A stretch of 64,000 nt of DNA from G963663315 sp965204925 (GTDB lineage: Bacteria; Pseudomonadota; Gammaproteobacteria; Arenicellales; Poriferihabitantaceae). The position numbers and the translations under genes were made by a program. A model generated the notes under the pieces. The model did not search any database. It was not told where the DNA came from and worked only from the letters and a program-made list of their open reading frames with translations. The DNA lies in the NCBI GenBank assembly GCA_965204925.1, contig OZ242021.1, positions 1,302,001 to 1,366,000 of the forward strand, written 5' to 3'. This document shows, piece by piece, positions 1 to 8,833 of this stretch (the stretch's first letter is position 1; each line of letters begins with the position of its first letter).

Positions 1-449
1 CTCGGGCCCGTGAGCAAGGCTCAATCAAGCTCATTGACATCGTTCGGGCCAAGCTTGATGCCGAGACCGATTCCTTCGTCGCCGAGCTGCCGAGCCTCGC
101 GATCAAGGATGTGCGCATCGACGATAGTCTGGTTAAACAGCATGAGCGGATGCTTACGGACGGCTTCTATGCGGAAGTATCCCTGAGCTACGACGCGACG
201 ATCGCCCAGGAAAGAGGTGAGCGACCCTTTGCCATCGATAGCCTGCGAGCCATCCAGCTTTCCAAGGCCGATGCGATCGATACTCTGAAGCGCGGTCGCC
301 ACGACTTCACATCCGAGGAATGGAAACGACTGCTACTTCGAAGTGTTGACCTTGAGCCCGCTGCCACCCGAAATGCGGGACGACACAGCGTTCAGAGATT
401 GGCTGACTCGACCGGGCGTGGCCGGGGGGCGCGCTGGAAAGCCCGGTAG
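1..449 (+). pseudogene. brxL: Truncated BrxL (BREX Lon-like protein) fragment
   Basis: The frame is open from the window edge (base 3) and reads into a BrxL-type N-terminal region. The features seen are a GSIKLIDIV start, a D-SLVKQHERMLTDGFYAEVSL block, a PFAIDSLRAIQLSK block and an FTSEEWKRLLLRSVDLEP block near base 350. In intact BrxL this last block is soon followed by the AAA+ Walker A region. Here similarity stops at about base 357 and a low-complexity tail ends at 449, so the ATPase and Lon-like protease parts are missing. BrxL belongs to the BREX phage-defence system. No other BREX gene is visible, but upstream sequence lies outside the window. The fragment probably marks a recombination junction. 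The family call is from remembered block similarity. Confidence 0.7.
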
Positions 450-592
450 CCCGCTTCATTGGCTTATTCTGGCTTATTCCGATTCAATTGGCACAAGAGC
501 GCGGAGAGTAACATCCGGGCCCCGGGGTCATGGTCAATTCAGGGAGTAAGGCCGGGACGGGGTGTCGTTGAAAGGCCGCCTCCGGGTCCTCT

Positions 593-1621
593 TTACATCG
601 CTGATGCGGGTGACGGCCTGCGGTCAACACCAACCGGCACGACCGACATGACTGTTCGTTGCCCGCTGCGGGGATGACGGGCTATATGAATCAACAGGTC
701 GACAGTCTCTGCGATAACCTCCCGTATGATTGCGGTCTGGCGTGGCGCCTGCGCGTTTTCCGCGCACAGTTGCTCCAGCCGTTTCAGGGCAGGAACCGTT
801 ACATGGCTGTTCATGTCGGTTGCGTCCGCGTGTATCGTGCACACGCCGCCCGGATGCCCGGTATTCCAGCATTTCATCAGCTCCCAGGCTTCGCCTCCAC
901 GCACTTCACCAATTAATATCCGGTCCGGCCGCTGACGCAGCGCAGAGCGCAGCAACTCAACCATCGTCGTATTTTTTGTCGCGCGGCTGACCACCCGGTT
1001 TCTGGCGTTGCATTGTATTTCGGTCAGATCTTCCAGTATGTACAGCCGCTCATGCGGAAACTGTGCGACGATATGATCAATGACCGCATTTGCCAGCGTG
1101 GTTTTACCGGAGCCGGTTGAACCGGCGATCAGGATATTGCTGTGATCGGTAACAGCCTGATCGATCCGGTTTCTCTGTTGCCCGGTCATTCCACCCGCGG
1201 CCACATATTCATCAAGAGTGATCAGCCGGGACGCTTTTTTCCTTATGGAAAATGTCGGGCCGCCGACCGAGACCGGAGGGATGTTCGCTTCAAATCTCGA
1301 CCCATCCGGCAGTTCGCAACTTAAAACAGGATTGTCCGCTGTAATGGTGATCTGATGCCAGGCGGCAACCGCGTTGATTGCCGTCATGGCGCCGTTAGCG
1401 GATAAATATCCGGCCTCAATCATGGGTTGGCCGAGACGTTCGACCCAGATTGCGCCATCCGCATTGCGCAAAATATCGGTGACGTCATTGTCGCATAATG
1501 CTTGGCCTACGACGTCGCCCAATGCCCGATCGATTTGGGCCAGCACACGCCTGCCAGCGTCCGTGGCATTATTCATGTCTGCCGTCAGCGCAAAAACGGC
1601 TTGTTGTAGTTGTCTGATCAT
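593..1621 (-). CDS. trbB: TrbB/VirB11 secretion ATPase
   Basis: This 342-residue protein is a VirB11-type hexameric ATPase that powers pilus assembly and DNA transfer at the inner membrane. Walker A is GSTGSGKT at residues about 167-174. An acidic LYILEDLTEIQ segment, an RPDRILIGEVRGGEA Walker B region and the CTIHADATDMNSH histidine box follow in the family order. The length fits TrbB (about 320-340). Unusually, it is on the minus strand, divergent from traG, instead of leading the trbC-I series as in RP4. That suggests rearrangement or separate control. No frameshift is seen. Confidence 0.93.
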   Translation of the reverse strand: MIRQLQQAVFALTADMNNATDAGRRVLAQIDRALGDVVGQALCDNDVTDILRNADGAIWVERLGQPMIEAGYLSANGAMTAINAVAAWHQITITADNPVLSCELPDGSRFEANIPPVSVGGPTFSIRKKASRLITLDEYVAAGGMTGQQRNRIDQAVTDHSNILIAGSTGSGKTTLANAVIDHIVAQFPHERLYILEDLTEIQCNARNRVVSRATKNTTMVELLRSALRQRPDRILIGEVRGGEAWELMKCWNTGHPGGVCTIHADATDMNSHVTVPALKRLEQLCAENAQAPRQTAIIREVIAETVDLLIHIARHPRSGQRTVMSVVPVGVDRRPSPASAM

Positions 1622-1705
1622 CCATTTGCTACAATTCCTGAAAATACTATCATTTATATGCTATAGTCATCAATCATAGTACATTTAACTCTTTTTGTGT
1701 GTTAA
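1622..1705. promoter_or_regulatory. Divergent trbB/traG promoter region
   Basis: This 84-base AT-rich spacer separates the divergent trbB and traG starts, so it should hold both promoters. Several ACTAT/ATAGT half-sites occur near 1645-1680. An inverted repeat TTTAAC (1684-1689) and GTTAAA (1701-1706) runs into the traG start codon, and no clear Shine-Dalgarno sequence precedes traG. The repeat could be an operator or a translation-control hairpin. This is inferred from sequence only. Confidence 0.4.
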
Positions 1706-3571
1706 ATGAAGAAATCCGACCATAAAAATGCAGATTATGGTTTGCGCGAGACCCGCCATCCGGGTCGCACGGAGCAGCCGAAAATCCGGGCGCGGGACAT
1801 TTTTGTCGTGGTTGTGATGGGGGTTGTGTTCTCCATTTTCATCACTCGGGAATTTGCCGGACTGATGGGCTACCAACGGGTATTGGGGACACCTTTATAC
1901 AGCGATGTCTACCTGCCCTGGAAATGGGTGTTTTGGAGTATCGAGTTCGATCTGTTGAAGTATCCGTCGATAAGGGAGGTCCTTGCCCGCAACGGCAGTT
2001 ACCTTGTCCTGTGTTTCGGCGCCTATATACTGTTCATGCAGTATTTGCGAAGCTCCGGGCAGGAGGTGCATCGCTCGCTGCATGGCTCAGCGAAATTCGC
2101 TACCCTGAAAGATATCCGCAAGATGGGCTTGCTGGACAATGACGGGGTGGTGCTGGGCGCCTGGCAAGGACGAAACGGAAAACATTTCATGTTGCGCCAC
2201 GATGGACCTGAACACGTATTGATGGTCGCTCCGACCGGCAGCGGCAAAGGGGTCAGTGTGGTTACTCCAACATTGTTGACGTGGCCGCACAGTTGCGTTG
2301 TTTACGACCTGAAGAAGGAAAACTGGGCGCTTTCTTCGCGGTGGCGAAAACAGTATGTCAACAATACCGTATTGCGGTTCGAACCTGCGTGCAATGACGG
2401 CTCCGGCGCCAGTTACAACCCGTTGGCCGAGGTTCGTCTCTACACCGACCACGATGTCCAGGACGTACAGAACATTTCCGCAATCATCATGGATTACGGA
2501 ACGAACACCTCCAGAAGTGGTATCGAGTACTTTGCCGAGGCGGCTTATTCATTATTGACAGCGCATATCCTGCATGTGTGTTACGAACGTAAATTGAACG
2601 GTGAATCAGCATCGTTGACGGATGTGGCGGAAGCGCTCAGCGACCCGCAAGCGGATTTCAGGGAGATACTGGAGAGGATGGGCAATACCCGGCATATCAA
2701 CGGGGAACCTCACCCGCTGTGCCGCGCCGAGGCCTCGTCGCTGCTGAGTATGCTTGATGTGGGCGCCAGTCGGCAGTTTGTAGGTATCCAGGACATGGTG
2801 CGGGCGAAACTGACGTTGTATCGGGATCCGATCATCCGCAAGAACATTACGCAGTCGGATTTTCGCATAGCTGACCTGATGAACCATGAAAAGCCCGTCA
2901 CCCTGTATGTGTGTGTAGGCAGTACGGACAAAACTCGCTTACGGCCATTGACCCGGTTATTATTTTCCCAGATCGTGCGCACACTGACCAGCGAGGTCGA
3001 ATACGACCATGGCATCAGCGCCCCCTCATACAAGCACAAATTACTGTTGTTGATCGATGAGTTCCCGTCTCTCGGTCGTATGCCGATCATGAATGAGGCG
3101 ATCGCCTTTCTGCGTGGTTATGGCATAAAGTGTCTGTTCATTATCCAGGATTTCACCCAGCTTCGGGACAACGAGGCATACGGCAACAAAGAATCCATTA
3201 CTGCCAACTGCGGCGTCAGAATCGCCTTTACCCCGAATACCGTTGCCACCGCGAAGGAGTTGTCCGAGATGGCGGGTACGGCAACGATCATAAAACGGGC
3301 GTCGTCGTGGTCCTCAAGTCCGAAATTCCTGAATTCGCCCAGAGGGAATATTTCGATCCGGGAGATCTCCCGCTCTCTTCTGACACCGGATGAGGTCATG
3401 CGTATCCGCAGTATGCGCAAGATCGGGAAAAGACTGGTTGCCGGTGATTCCCTTGTGTTCCTGGCCGGCGAACCGGTAATTTACGGCCGACAGATCCTGC
3501 ATTTCAGCGATCCGGTAATCGGGCCGCGCAGCAGGCTCGGGGCGTTGCCGGAGTCGGATGCGCTCAATTAA
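1706..3571 (+). CDS. traG: VirD4/TraG type IV coupling protein
   Basis: This 621-residue coupling protein would deliver the relaxase-DNA complex to the secretion channel. Two N-terminal membrane helices (about 32-48 and 98-114) precede the cytosolic ATPase domain. Walker A is APTGSGKG at about 175-182, and Walker B is LLLLIDEFPSLGRM near residue 450. The GSAKFAT and YDLKKENW blocks between them are typical of TraG/VirD4. Length matches the family. The stop overlaps the start of the TraF-like peptidase by 14 bases, so the two are probably co-translated. A coupling protein without a visible relaxase implies that the relaxase lies outside the window or has been lost. Confidence 0.95.
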   Translation: MKKSDHKNADYGLRETRHPGRTEQPKIRARDIFVVVVMGVVFSIFITREFAGLMGYQRVLGTPLYSDVYLPWKWVFWSIEFDLLKYPSIREVLARNGSYLVLCFGAYILFMQYLRSSGQEVHRSLHGSAKFATLKDIRKMGLLDNDGVVLGAWQGRNGKHFMLRHDGPEHVLMVAPTGSGKGVSVVTPTLLTWPHSCVVYDLKKENWALSSRWRKQYVNNTVLRFEPACNDGSGASYNPLAEVRLYTDHDVQDVQNISAIIMDYGTNTSRSGIEYFAEAAYSLLTAHILHVCYERKLNGESASLTDVAEALSDPQADFREILERMGNTRHINGEPHPLCRAEASSLLSMLDVGASRQFVGIQDMVRAKLTLYRDPIIRKNITQSDFRIADLMNHEKPVTLYVCVGSTDKTRLRPLTRLLFSQIVRTLTSEVEYDHGISAPSYKHKLLLLIDEFPSLGRMPIMNEAIAFLRGYGIKCLFIIQDFTQLRDNEAYGNKESITANCGVRIAFTPNTVATAKELSEMAGTATIIKRASSWSSSPKFLNSPRGNISIREISRSLLTPDEVMRIRSMRKIGKRLVAGDSLVFLAGEPVIYGRQILHFSDPVIGPRSRLGALPESDALN

Positions 3572-4064
3572 CGTCCTTTTCCTCCGGCTTCTTGTGCCGG
3601 TACTCACTGGAGCCTTCATTGCCGGCCACGTACTGGATTACCGCATCAACCTGACGTCCTCTGTGGACGGACTGGTCTGGAAAATAAATACCGGCGCCCG
3701 GCCCGTTCGCGGCGACCTCGCCCTCGTCTGCCTGCCGCAGGATTTTGTAGCGCGGCACCGGCTGCATGAACATGTCATCCATGCCATGGCCGGTACATGC
3801 GGCGGCATTGTCCCGTTGCTCAAACGTGTGGTCGGTATACCCGGGGACCGGATTGCAATCAATGAAAGCGGTATTACGATCAATCACGTCCTGTTGCCGC
3901 ACACGGCACAGGTTATCACTCCCGCAGTAGCGGTCGATTGCCGATATACTCTGTCGGACAATAAGTACATTCTCGCGGGCGATACCGAAAACAGTCTCGA
4001 TAGCCGTTATTTTGGCGAGATAGATGCGTCATGGATTATGGGCACCGCCCGCAATGTTCTTTGA
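3558..4064 (+). CDS. traF: TraF-like conjugative signal peptidase (S26)
   Basis: This 168-residue S26-family serine peptidase resembles RP4 TraF, which processes and cyclises the TrbC pilin. An N-terminal membrane helix (about 7-24) precedes the catalytic Ser35 in an NLTSSVDGLVWKI context. The catalytic Lys is K89 in LLKRVVGIPGD, and the conserved box GDTENSLDSRYFG lies at 141-153. It overlaps traG upstream and the TraB-like gene downstream. Its presence implies that the trbC product is matured and possibly cyclised as in P-type pili; cyclisation is inference from RP4. Confidence 0.9.
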   Translation: MRSINVLFLRLLVPVLTGAFIAGHVLDYRINLTSSVDGLVWKINTGARPVRGDLALVCLPQDFVARHRLHEHVIHAMAGTCGGIVPLLKRVVGIPGDRIAINESGITINHVLLPHTAQVITPAVAVDCRYTLSDNKYILAGDTENSLDSRYFGEIDASWIMGTARNVL

Positions 4065-5194
4065 TCGGATATGGTCTGGGAGGGCTCGCTGCCGGCCTTG
4101 GCTTTTATTCAGTTTCGACAGCGTGGGCGCTGTGCCTGTTTCCCCTGGGGCTGCGTTATGCGCCATCCGCTTCTCATGCTACAGGTATTGCGTTTCTGTT
4201 CAATCTGGTTGCGGGTCTCGGATTGTTGCCCGCTATCCACACGTTGTCAAATGATCCGGTTACGGCCTTGTCGGCCTGGGTCACGCCTGCGTTGTTGCTC
4301 TCCATTCCGTTCGCGCTGGCGCCGGCCATGCCGCGCACCGGCATCATTGCCGCGCTCGTACTGATCATATTGCCGCCGCTTGGCATGATCGGCTTGCCAA
4401 GCCCCCTGATCGTAGCCGGAGTCCTTCTGCCCGGCGCCGGTTTTGTCGGGCTGGCGCTGGTTGTCGGGTTGTTTCAACTGCTTTACTCCCTGTCCGTCCC
4501 GAAACCGGTTGGCGCAAGTCTGGCGCTCGTGCTGGCCGGGGCTTTGTCATATGGAGCCGCTGTCAGTAACGTACCCCGGTCCGGCGCCGGTTTTGTCGGC
4601 ATTAATACGGAACTGGGGCATGCTGTGAGCGCGGATGGCGATTATATGGCCGATTATCACTCTCAAAACCGCATCCTGGAGATCCTGAAAAACACGGAAG
4701 GGGGCGCCCCGATACCGCTGTTCCCGGAAGCGATGGGAGGGCGGCTGACCGGTACGGCACAGGCTAGGCTGCGCTCAATCGCCGCTTCCGTCGACCGTGA
4801 ATTCATTACCGGAGGCGAAGAGTTCACGGATTCGGGACAATACAACAATGTCCTCGTACACGTTTCGGGCGACAGTATCAATATCCTCTACCGGCAACGC
4901 ATGCCTGCACCCTGGTTCATGTGGCGCGGCGGCATGGATGGATTTTTCAGGGCTGACCTGACCCGCCCCGGCACATTTCTGTTCGATGAAATCAATGTGG
5001 GGGCCTTGATCTGTTATGAAATCGCTCTCCCGTGGCTGATTCTCCGGACGCACTGGCATGAGCCGGACGCAGTTCTCGTTATCAGTAATCTGTGGTGGAG
5101 CAACAGGACCAATATCCCGGCCATCGTTCGACTGCACATCGCCGCCTGGTCAAGACTGTTTGGCATACCCTGGATTTCGGCGATCAATGTTTGA
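4031..5194 (+). CDS. traB: TraB-like membrane protein with nitrilase fold
   Basis: This 387-residue protein has about six hydrophobic segments in its first 180 residues, followed by a carbon-nitrogen hydrolase domain. It resembles apolipoprotein N-acyltransferase and the TraB conjugation protein of Ti plasmids. The likely catalytic Glu233 (LFPEAMGG) and Cys328 (GALICYEIALPW) are present. The position of the third nitrilase residue, Lys, reads YRQR (287-290), so activity may be altered. The ATG at 4031 overlaps traF by 34 bases; a TTG at 4061 overlapping the traF stop is an alternative start. Its role in conjugation is poorly known. It may modify pilin or lipoprotein (speculation). Confidence 0.75.
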   Translation: MDYGHRPQCSLIGYGLGGLAAGLGFYSVSTAWALCLFPLGLRYAPSASHATGIAFLFNLVAGLGLLPAIHTLSNDPVTALSAWVTPALLLSIPFALAPAMPRTGIIAALVLIILPPLGMIGLPSPLIVAGVLLPGAGFVGLALVVGLFQLLYSLSVPKPVGASLALVLAGALSYGAAVSNVPRSGAGFVGINTELGHAVSADGDYMADYHSQNRILEILKNTEGGAPIPLFPEAMGGRLTGTAQARLRSIAASVDREFITGGEEFTDSGQYNNVLVHVSGDSINILYRQRMPAPWFMWRGGMDGFFRADLTRPGTFLFDEINVGALICYEIALPWLILRTHWHEPDAVLVISNLWWSNRTNIPAIVRLHIAAWSRLFGIPWISAINV

Positions 5195-5412
5195 CCGGTT
5201 TGTGATGATTTTCTATCTTCCGCACAAGACCAGAAGGAGACATTTTCACTGTGGTTTGACGCCCCCTGGGTATTTACAAAAAAGAATGAACGCTGTATTA
5301 TTCACAGTTGTACCATCATCCGGCTGTCGCTTACAAAATCAAGAGCAAGAGCGCCTTTTCGTGTGTTGCGTTAGTTTCTACCCATGCAGTTTGTAGAGGA
5401 TAATGTAAACCA
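5195..5412. other. Spacer between traB and the small coiled-coil gene
   Basis: No supported gene lies in these 218 bases. The sequence becomes less GC-rich toward 5413, and an AGAGGATAATG segment lies just upstream of that start. It could hold a promoter for the following gene. No clear hairpin was found. Confidence 0.35.
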
Positions 5413-5766
5413 ATGAAAAAAGAATTTGCCTCAATTACCACATTGCGGCTGGACTACCCGAACAAACATAAACTTGAAAGGATCATCAAGGCAAAAATGC
5501 GGGTCACGGCCAGAACGCAGACTGGCGCTGTCCGGCAAATGATCGGGGAGTGGGAAACCCTGGTTGCGGAGATAGAAAGACTGGAATCCGATAACCGGAC
5601 ATTACGCAAGGAAAATGAGCGCTTCAGTGAGATGATTGAAACGCACGTGGCCAACGACCGCGCCATGCAGGCCGTATTTGATCGCAAGCAGGGCTTTGCG
5701 GGCAAGATCAAGGAGGCCGAATGCAGTCTCCCGTATGGTCGAAGAGGCGGCCAGAAAAGCGCCTAG
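5413..5766 (+). CDS. Small putative ribbon-helix-helix / coiled-coil protein
   Basis: This 117-residue basic protein has an N-terminal stretch (residues about 7-48) that could form a ribbon-helix-helix: a TTLRLDY strand, then a helix around KHKLERIIKAK, then a TGAVRQMIGEWE helix. A clear heptad coiled coil follows (about 48-80, with VAEIERLESDNRTLRKEN). This layout resembles relaxosome accessory proteins (MobC/TraJ class) and small transfer regulators, but no family is recognised with certainty. It stands alone with gaps of 218 bases before and 469 after it, inside the transfer region. DNA binding and any relaxosome role are inference. Confidence 0.55.
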   Translation: MKKEFASITTLRLDYPNKHKLERIIKAKMRVTARTQTGAVRQMIGEWETLVAEIERLESDNRTLRKENERFSEMIETHVANDRAMQAVFDRKQGFAGKIKEAECSLPYGRRGGQKSA

Positions 5767-6235
5767 CTTCCAATTCCGCCGGTAATCTGGCAATTCTGCA
5801 ATAATGGCGGCTGCAACCCGCTTGCAGCAAGTCCGTCACGCCCGTTTTTTGCCGCGTTTTTCCACCGTCCGGCATACAGTAGTCTCCGCTGTTGTATTCT
5901 CTTTCGATCGCCCCGCGCATACTGGCAGCCCCGGGTATCGGAAAGAAGTCTGATAAACAATCAGGTCTCGTAGCAGAGCGCCTTCCGCCAGCCCTCACCA
6001 ACCTCTTCAAGCCCCGCCCGTCTCGTCAAACCTCGCGTTAGGACCGAAAGGCGCGTGCAGATTGTCGAGTGCCCGGACGGACAACTTGCCTGATAAAAAT
6101 AATAGTATTAATATATATTTTAGAAATAATATTAATTATATAATTGCAAAATAAACTTCCCTGTTTTATTATTCTGAAAATTAAGATAGCATCTTATAAA
6201 AATGATTCGATTTTATTCGGACAGGGAAAAAATTA
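5767..6235. other. 469-base non-coding gap in the transfer region, AT-rich at its end
   Basis: No supported gene is present. Short inverted repeats are visible: CTGCAA (5811-5816) with TTGCAG (5822-5827), and CTGAT (5950-5954) with ATCAG (5960-5964). Bases about 6090-6230 are strongly AT-rich, unlike the surroundings, and include near-repeats around AATAATAGTATTAATA and AATAATATTAATTATA. The AT-rich part probably carries the promoter of the trbC operon. The gap could also hold an oriT, since it follows a possible relaxosome protein, but no nic site was recognised. Confidence 0.4.
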
Positions 6236-6622
6236 ATGAGCCAGCAACACGATTTATTCCGACCCGTCCCCGGACTGTATCCGGGTCTGTTATTGTTAAG
6301 TACAAGCTTCCTCCTGGCTTCTCCTGAGGTGTTCGCCACGATCACGACCGGAACTGCGTTCGACAGCCCACTGGCCATATTGCGCAACGTATTCACTGGA
6401 CCAATTGCCTATACAGCGGCCCTGCTCGGTATCGTCGTCGCTGGCGCCATGCTGGTCTTCGGCGGTGAGATTGGTGACTTCGCAAAGCGCTTGATCATGC
6501 TGGTTCTGGTCATCGCTATTATTGTTCTGGCCAACAATGTATTGTTGCAGTTCTTCGGCACCAGCGGCACTGTTGTCCGGATGCCGTACCACGGTGAGGG
6601 ATACGGGCATGATCAGGGATAG
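6236..6622 (+). CDS. trbC: TrbC/VirB2 conjugative pilin precursor
   Basis: This 128-residue VirB2-type pilin has a long leader ending near residue 34 (LLASPEVFA, an AxA-like cleavage context). Two hydrophobic helices follow (about 56-76 and 86-106) around a short cytosolic loop, GGEIGDFAKR. The order leader, TM, GGE loop, TM is diagnostic of TrbC/VirB2. It is the first gene of the trbC-I operon, following an AT-rich leader, and overlaps trbD by 14 bases. The TraF-like peptidase nearby would be the processing enzyme. The C-terminal tail of about 18 residues could be removed on maturation. Confidence 0.88.
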   Translation: MSQQHDLFRPVPGLYPGLLLLSTSFLLASPEVFATITTGTAFDSPLAILRNVFTGPIAYTAALLGIVVAGAMLVFGGEIGDFAKRLIMLVLVIAIIVLANNVLLQFFGTSGTVVRMPYHGEGYGHDQG

Positions 6623-6941
6623 CCAGTCATTGCAGGAATTGCGGCAGGCGCCGCTTTATCGCGCCACCACCCGGCCGCTCATGGTGCTCGGAGCGGACCG
6701 CGAGTTGACGTTGATACTGATGATTTTCAGCGGTGCGCTGGTATTTACCGGTCTGTCGATTGAAGCCACCCTGATCGGTGCGTTCACCTGGTTTGCGGGA
6801 TTGTATCTGCTGCGTCAACTGGCGAAGCGTGATGAGCAGATATCACGGGTATTCCTGCGCTACTGGGTGCGTCACAGGTCAAATTTCTACCCGGCTGCGG
6901 CTCGCCCGTCAAGCGCCGGCTGGTTACCGGCACGGCGATGA
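6609..6941 (+). CDS. trbD: TrbD/VirB3 inner-membrane protein
   Basis: This 110-residue VirB3 homologue starts at the ATG at 6609 inside the end of trbC. The N-terminal LYRATTRPLMVLGADRELTL segment is a VirB3 signature: a short cytosolic part with a conserved P, then a membrane hairpin (about residues 32-68). VirB3 works with the VirB4 ATPase in pilin handling. The gene overlaps trbE by four bases (ATGA), so translational coupling is likely. An upstream in-frame ATG at 6522 is inside trbC and unlikely. Confidence 0.85.
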   Translation: MIRDSQSLQELRQAPLYRATTRPLMVLGADRELTLILMIFSGALVFTGLSIEATLIGAFTWFAGLYLLRQLAKRDEQISRVFLRYWVRHRSNFYPAAARPSSAGWLPARR

Positions 6942-8833
6942 ACCTCAAACACCTGAGATCAAGGAGCCGGGCGCTGCCTGATTTGATGAACTATGCCACA
7001 CTGGTCAAGCCGGGCGTAGTGCTTGGCAAGGACGGATCGCTCATTGCAGGCTGGTATTTCCGCGGACAGGATCTGACGTCACAGGCCAATGTGCAGTTGA
7101 ATGCACTGAGCGCCCGATTGAATGAAAAGTTCAAGCGGCTCGGCGCTGGCTGGACACTGCATGTTGATGCGGTGCGGCGTTCGACTGCCAGTTATCCCTC
7201 GCCGGACATGGTGCATTTCCCCGATCCGGTGAGCCGTTCGATAGACAATGAACGGCGCCTCCAGTTTGAACGGGACGGTAATCATTTCGAAACGATCCAC
7301 GCGATGGTATTGCATTATCTGCCGCCAGCGCTTGTACAGTCGCGGCTCGAACAGATGATGTATTCCCGGGATACGCAGCGAACCAATGGAGACAGTATTG
7401 CAACGAAGGCGCTGTCCGATTTTTTCGGGTGGGTTGCCGAATTTGCCGAATCCCTGTCGGACATTGCAGAAATATCGCCGATGACCGGATATACGGCGCC
7501 AACAGAAAGCGGCGAGGAAAGCAACCGCGATGACCTGGTAGAGTTTCTGGGGATGTGCATGATCGGTCAATATTACCCTGTCAACCTGCACCGGGAAGCG
7601 CCATTCCTCGACGCGGTTTTGGGTTGTTATGATTTTACAGGCGGACTCGAACCGAAAATCGATAACAAACATTTACGTGTTGTTGCTATTACCGGCTATC
7701 CGCTGGCGACCCGGCCGGGCATATTGTCTGCCCTGGAAAATCTGGAGACGGAATATCGCTGGTCGAGCCGGTTCATCTACATCGACCATGAGGCGGCAAA
7801 AAAAGAATTGAACCGCTATCGCAGACAATGGCAACAAAAGCAACGGGGGTTCACCGACCAGTTCCTGGGAACCCGCACAGGCGCTACAGACCACGACGCG
7901 GTGGGTATGGTGCATGAGACCGAGAGCGCCCTTGCGGATGTGTCCAGCCTGGAAACCACATTCGGTTATCTGACCAACGTCATCGTTCTGACCTCCGAAT
8001 CGCCTGAACGAATCGAGGAAGACGTGAAATATCTGATCACCACGATCCGTAATCTGGGTTTCGGCGCGCGTCTGGAGACGATTAACAGCATCGAAGCCTG
8101 GCTCGGTTCGCTGCCCGGTCACAGTTATGCCAATATCCGCAGACCGCTGGTCAGTACGATGAATTTGTCGGACTTGCTGCCGCTCTCGTCAATCTGGACG
8201 GGCAACCCGCATAATCCATGCGACCGCTATCCATCCGGCTCGCCTGCCCTCATTTATGCTGATGCCGCGGGCGCCACCCCGTTCAGGCTGAACCTGCATG
8301 TCGGCGATGTCGGTCACACACTGATCATTGGTCCGACCGGGACTGGCAAATCGACTTTGCTGGCGATCATTGCGGCGCAATTTCGCAAATACCGCAACGC
8401 AAAAGTTTTCTGCTTCGACAAGGGATATTCGATCTACTGCCTGACCGAGGCAGTCGGCGGCCTGCACTATGATGTCGGTGACCGTGACTCGCGCCTGACT
8501 TTTTGTCCGCTGGCTGAATCGGATGCCGACTGGGCGGAAGGCTGGGTGCGTGACTGTTGTGAACTGCAACTCGGCGCTTCACTGACACCGGAACAGAAGA
8601 AGCGGCTGCATGCCGCCATGCAACGCCTGGAGCATGCGAAGGAAAAGAGCCTGACCGATCTGCATACCCAGTTGCAGGATCAGGTATTGCGCGACGCGCT
8701 GGCGCATTACACGTTGCATGGCCATGCCGGTCACCTGCTTGACGGCGAATCGGACAACCTTTCGCTTTCGGATTTTACCTGTTTCGAACTTGAAGCGTTA
8801 TGGTCGTATGCGGACAGCAGCAATTCCCGCTAA
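6938..8833 (+). pseudogene. trbE: trbE (VirB4 ATPase), 5' part, interrupted by an IS
   Basis: This is the N-terminal 626 codons of a TrbE/VirB4 ATPase, the central motor of the mating apparatus. Walker A, GPTGTGKST, lies near residue 470 after the CagE/TrbE/VirB N-domain. The native sequence ends at base 8817. The next four codons and the TAA stop come from the left end of the IS. Walker B is in the other fragment (10441-10978), so this part cannot be a working ATPase alone. Joining 6938-8817 to 10441-10978 gives an unbroken 806-codon gene of normal TrbE length. No other damage is seen, so the insertion is probably recent. Confidence 0.93.
8809..8817 (+). repeat. Target-site duplication, left copy
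   Basis: TGCGGACAG directly precedes the left inverted repeat of the IS and recurs exactly at 10432-10440 after its right end. A 9-bp duplication flanking 16-bp inverted repeats is direct evidence of transposition into trbE. Confidence 0.95.
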
